Source of the DNA: Streptomyces sp. NBC_01217
Lineage (GTDB): Bacteria > Actinomycetota > Actinomycetes > Streptomycetales > Streptomycetaceae
DNA: 64,000 bases
Direction of reading: 5' to 3'
NCBI RefSeq assembly: GCF_035994185.1
Contig: NZ_CP108538.1
Location: 3,906,001 to 3,970,000, forward strand
Shown piece after piece: positions 62,000 through 64,000 of the stretch. The position numbers were made by a program, and so were the translations under genes. Each line of letters begins with the position of its first letter. The stretch's first letter is position 1. The notes beneath the pieces are model-generated. The model saw only the letters and a list, made by a program, of their open reading frames with translations. It did not search any database and had not been told where the DNA came from.

Positions 62000-62509
62000 T
62001 CAGAACACGTACTCGTCCCCGGTGGCCGGAGCCAGCACCTCGTGCTCGTTGTTCTTCGGGTTCCGGTCGGTCGCCCCGCCGTTCCACAGGGTGTCGATCC
62101 GCACGACGACCTCGTCCGGCCGCCCCGCAAGCTGCAGTTCGAGGGCGAGCTGCTGCCCCTCCGCCGCGTCCGCGCGCAGCGCACCCGTCCGGCACAGCAC
62201 GGTTTGCCGGTCGGACTGGAGACAGCCCTCGGAAAGCTCCTGCCGCCCGGAGAGCGACGTCGACGTACGCACCCGCACGGTCACACCGGTCAGGTCCGAC
62301 GGGCCGCGGTTCTTGCTCTGCACCCAGACCCCGAGCCCCGTGCCCCACAACGAGACATGCCCGTGGTGCGACACATCCGCCTCGGGCGCGATCCCCCCGG
62401 CCCCGGGTGCGGCCGCAATCGCAGCCGGGCTCCCCATCCCCACCACCACGATCAAGGCCGTCGCGGCGGCGGCGAACAGCACCGGCACAGCTCTACGTGT
62501 CACTACCAT
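62000..62509 (-). CDS. Secreted DUF11-like protein
   Basis: A 169-residue protein with a signal peptide ([21 protein letters not shown], cleavage after the AIAAA segment) and an exterior domain with the DUF11-like pattern [42 protein letters not shown] and [24 protein letters not shown] (outlined). There are two cysteines that could form a disulfide. Such domains occur in cell-surface proteins; no function is assigned. It lies between the monooxygenase and YnfA genes, convergent with the former. Confidence 0.8.
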   Translation of the reverse strand: MVVTRRAVPVLFAAAATALIVVVGMGSPAAIAAAPGAGGIAPEADVSHHGHVSLWGTGLGVWVQSKNRGPSDLTGVTVRVRTSTSLSGRQELSEGCLQSDRQTVLCRTGALRADAAEGQQLALELQLAGRPDEVVVRIDTLWNGGATDRNPKNNEHEVLAPATGDEYVF

Positions 62510-62599
62510 GCCCCGAAGATACAGATCACCCCGAATTATCCGTATTTACCCACCGGTTCGGCGCGTCTCCCCTCTCATGGCCCATGGCACGCTGCTTCC

Positions 62600-62935
62600 A
62601 TGGTCATCGCCCGCTCTGCCGTTCTGTTCGTCATCGCCGCGCTCTTCGAGATCGGCGGCGCCTGGCTCGTCTGGCAGGGCGTGCGGGAGAACCGGGGCTG
62701 GATCTGGATCGGCGCGGGCGTCGTCGCACTGGGTGCCTACGGCCTCGTCGCCACGCTCCAGCCGGACGGCGAGTTCGGCCGCATCCTCGCCGCGTACGGC
62801 GGTGTCTTCGTCGCGGGATCGATCGCCTGGGGCATGGTCGCCGACGGCTACCGCCCCGACCGCTGGGACGTCACCGGCGCGCTGGTCTGCCTGGCCGGCA
62901 TGGCCGTGATCATGTACGCCCCGCGCGGCCACTGA
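62600..62935 (+). CDS. YnfA/UPF0060 family membrane protein
   Basis: A 111-residue protein of four membrane helices ([85 protein letters not shown] in outline). The FEIGG and [17 protein letters not shown] stretches are family signatures. YnfA proteins are distantly related to small multidrug-resistance exporters. ATG 62600 is the only start in a good position. Divergent from the secreted-protein gene. Confidence 0.92.
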   Translation: MVIARSAVLFVIAALFEIGGAWLVWQGVRENRGWIWIGAGVVALGAYGLVATLQPDGEFGRILAAYGGVFVAGSIAWGMVADGYRPDRWDVTGALVCLAGMAVIMYAPRGH

Positions 62936-62989
62936 CCGCGAGCCTGCCTATCCTGACCCCGTACCGATCAGCTGCCCGAGGAGCCCGTC

Positions 62990-63751
62990 ATGGCCGCCAT
63001 CCCGATCGCCGTCATCACCGGGGCGAGCAGCGGCATCGGCGCCGCGACCGCCCGCCGGCTGGCCGCCGCCGGCTACCGCGTCGTCCTGACCGCCCGCCGC
63101 AAGGACCGCATCGAGGCGCTCGCCGCCGAGATCAACGAGGCGGGCCACCAGGCGACGGCCTACGCCCTGGATGTCACCGACCGCACTGCGGTGGACGAGT
63201 TCGCCACGGCGTTCCGGACCCTCGCCGTCCTCGTCAACAACGCGGGCGGTGCACTCGGCGCCGACCCCGTCGCCACCGGTGACCCGGCCGACTGGCGCCA
63301 GATGTACGAGACGAACGTCATCGGCACGCTCAACGTCACCCAGGCCCTGCTCCCCGCCCTCACCGAGAGCGGCGACGGCACCATCGTGATCCTCTCCTCC
63401 ACCGCGGGCCTCGCCACCTACGAGGGCGGCGGCGGCTACGTGGCCGCCAAGCACGGCGAACACGTCCTGGCCGAGACCCTCCGCCTGGAGATCGTCGGCA
63501 CCCCGGTCCGCGTCATCGAGGTCGCCCCCGGCATGGTCAAGACGGAGGAGTTCGCCACGACCCGCTTCCGCGGCGACACCGAGAAGGCAGCCAAGGTGTA
63601 CGCGGGCGTCGAGGCCCCCCTCACCGCCGACGACGTGGCCGACACCATCACCTGGGCCGTCACCCGCCCCAGCCACGTGAACATCGACCTCCTGGTGGTC
63701 CGCCCCCGCGCCCAGGCCTCCAACGCCAAGGTCCACCGCACCACCACCTGA
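62990..63751 (+). CDS. Short-chain dehydrogenase/reductase
   Basis: A 253-residue SDR. The NAD(P) motif is VITGASSGIGAATARRL near the N-terminus, followed by an Arg-rich beta2 loop TARRKDRIE which favours NADPH, VNNAGG, ILSSTAG (Ser) and the catalytic GYVAAKHG (Tyr, Lys). The C-terminal segment EVAPGMVKTEEF closes the domain. It resembles the YdfG-like serine/3-hydroxy acid branch. It follows the YnfA gene by about 55 bases, and a strong terminator lies directly after it. Confidence 0.92.
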   Translation: MAAIPIAVITGASSGIGAATARRLAAAGYRVVLTARRKDRIEALAAEINEAGHQATAYALDVTDRTAVDEFATAFRTLAVLVNNAGGALGADPVATGDPADWRQMYETNVIGTLNVTQALLPALTESGDGTIVILSSTAGLATYEGGGGYVAAKHGEHVLAETLRLEIVGTPVRVIEVAPGMVKTEEFATTRFRGDTEKAAKVYAGVEAPLTADDVADTITWAVTRPSHVNIDLLVVRPRAQASNAKVHRTTT

Positions 63752-63764
63752 GACGGGACAAGAA

Positions 63765-63799
63765 GGGGTCCCGGACGCACCACCCGCGTCCGGGACCCC
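63765..63799. terminator. Perfect hairpin between SDR and rtcB genes
   Basis: GGGGTCCCGGACGC (63765-63778) pairs with GCGTCCGGGACCCC (63786-63799) across a 7-base loop. It lies 14 bases past the SDR stop and 26 bases before the rtcB stop, so it could end transcription from both convergent genes. Confidence 0.88.
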
Positions 63800-63824
63800 T
63801 CCGCTCAGCCGCGCGTGAAGAACC

Positions 63825-64000
63825 TCAGCCCTTCACACACACCACCTGCTTGAGCTTGGCGACGACCTCCACCAGGTCCCGCTGCTGCTCGATGACCTGC
63901 TCGATCGGCTTGTACGCGGCCGGAATCTCATCCACGACACCGGAGTCCTTACGGCACTCCACGCCCCGCGTCTGGTCCTCCAGGTCCCGCGTCGAGAAGC
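63825..64000 (-). CDS. rtcB: RNA-splicing ligase RtcB, C-terminal part (truncated by window edge)
   Basis: The reverse strand encodes an open frame ending at TGA 63825. The 57 visible residues include VECRKDSGVVDEIPAAYK and DLVEVVAKLKQVVCVKG, the conserved C-terminus of RtcB, which joins RNA 3'-phosphate or 2',3'-cyclic phosphate to 5'-OH ends. The gene starts beyond the right edge. The segment is too short to show the GTP- or metal-binding residues, so the assignment rests on the tail sequence. Confidence 0.85.
   Translation of the reverse strand, partial: FSTRDLEDQTRGVECRKDSGVVDEIPAAYKPIEQVIEQQRDLVEVVAKLKQVVCVKG

Noticed and set aside
1..64000. Mobile elements, CRISPR arrays, tRNA or rRNA genes
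   Set aside because: No transposase or integrase reading frame, no regular direct-repeat/spacer array and no cloverleaf or rRNA-like segment was found; short direct repeats listed elsewhere are too few and too short.

Overview
The window is high-GC actinobacterial chromosome, almost certainly Streptomyces. Codon third positions are overwhelmingly G/C, GTG starts are frequent, and the core genes are typical of the genus: futalosine-pathway menaquinone genes, System II cytochrome c maturation genes next to hemL, and many TetR, GNAT and OmpR-type genes. I see no tRNA or rRNA gene, CRISPR array, transposase or integrase.

Layout. (1) 1-2340: a left-truncated ketoreductase gene and a MaoC hydratase gene, with a convergent TetR gene. 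(2) 2440-19819: an eight-gene minus-strand biosynthetic operon in which every gene overlaps the next. In order of transcription: NRPS (C-A-T), NRPS (C-A-T-thioesterase fused to an MFS exporter), stand-alone acyl-AMP ligase, NRPS (C-A-T), MbtH-like protein, free carrier protein, free condensation domain, and a dimethylformamidase-like protein. Its promoter region (19973-20034) carries a near-perfect DasR-type palindrome followed by a degenerate second copy. (3) 20180-21786: a sodium/dicarboxylate-family symporter behind a cysteine-rich leader peptide, which suggests sulfur- or cystine-responsive control. (4) 21926-28158: DUF4229 and GNAT genes, then late menaquinone genes (mqnE, ubiX-like, mqnP, ubiD-like) with an AsnC regulator and a 44-residue basic protein. 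(5) 28247-32980: PLDc_N protein, nucleoside deaminase, then a P-loop ATPase coupled to a membrane-anchored periplasmic-binding-like protein. (6) 32996-41409: SRPBCC protein, ccsB-resB-ccdA-tlpA, a lipoprotein deacetylase, a histidine phosphatase and hemL.

(7) 41698-48719: a small conserved protein, an FMN reductase with a divergent TetR gene and paired palindromic operators, then a flavin electron-transfer operon (ferric-reductase-like protein, FMN-binding protein, ApbE) divergent from an OmpR-type two-component system. (8) 48764-55258: GH65 phosphorylase with a beta-phosphoglucomutase-like HAD enzyme, then a stress set (cNMP-binding protein, Acg-type nitroreductase, tandem universal stress protein, arsenate reductase). 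(9) 55344-63751: a propeller-like protein, acetyltransferases, a CpdA-like phosphodiesterase, a Mut7-C protein, a TetR/FAD-monooxygenase divergent pair with four 14-bp operator repeats, a secreted protein, a YnfA protein and an SDR. (10) 63825-64000: the 3' end of rtcB.

The most promising novel system is the NRPS operon. An elongation module, a thioesterase with cysteine in place of the usual nucleophilic serine, and a 12-helix-type exporter are encoded as one 1894-residue polypeptide joined by a GRD-repeat linker. This suggests that synthesis, release and export are physically coupled. The product is unknown; only one adenylation code (serine) is clear.
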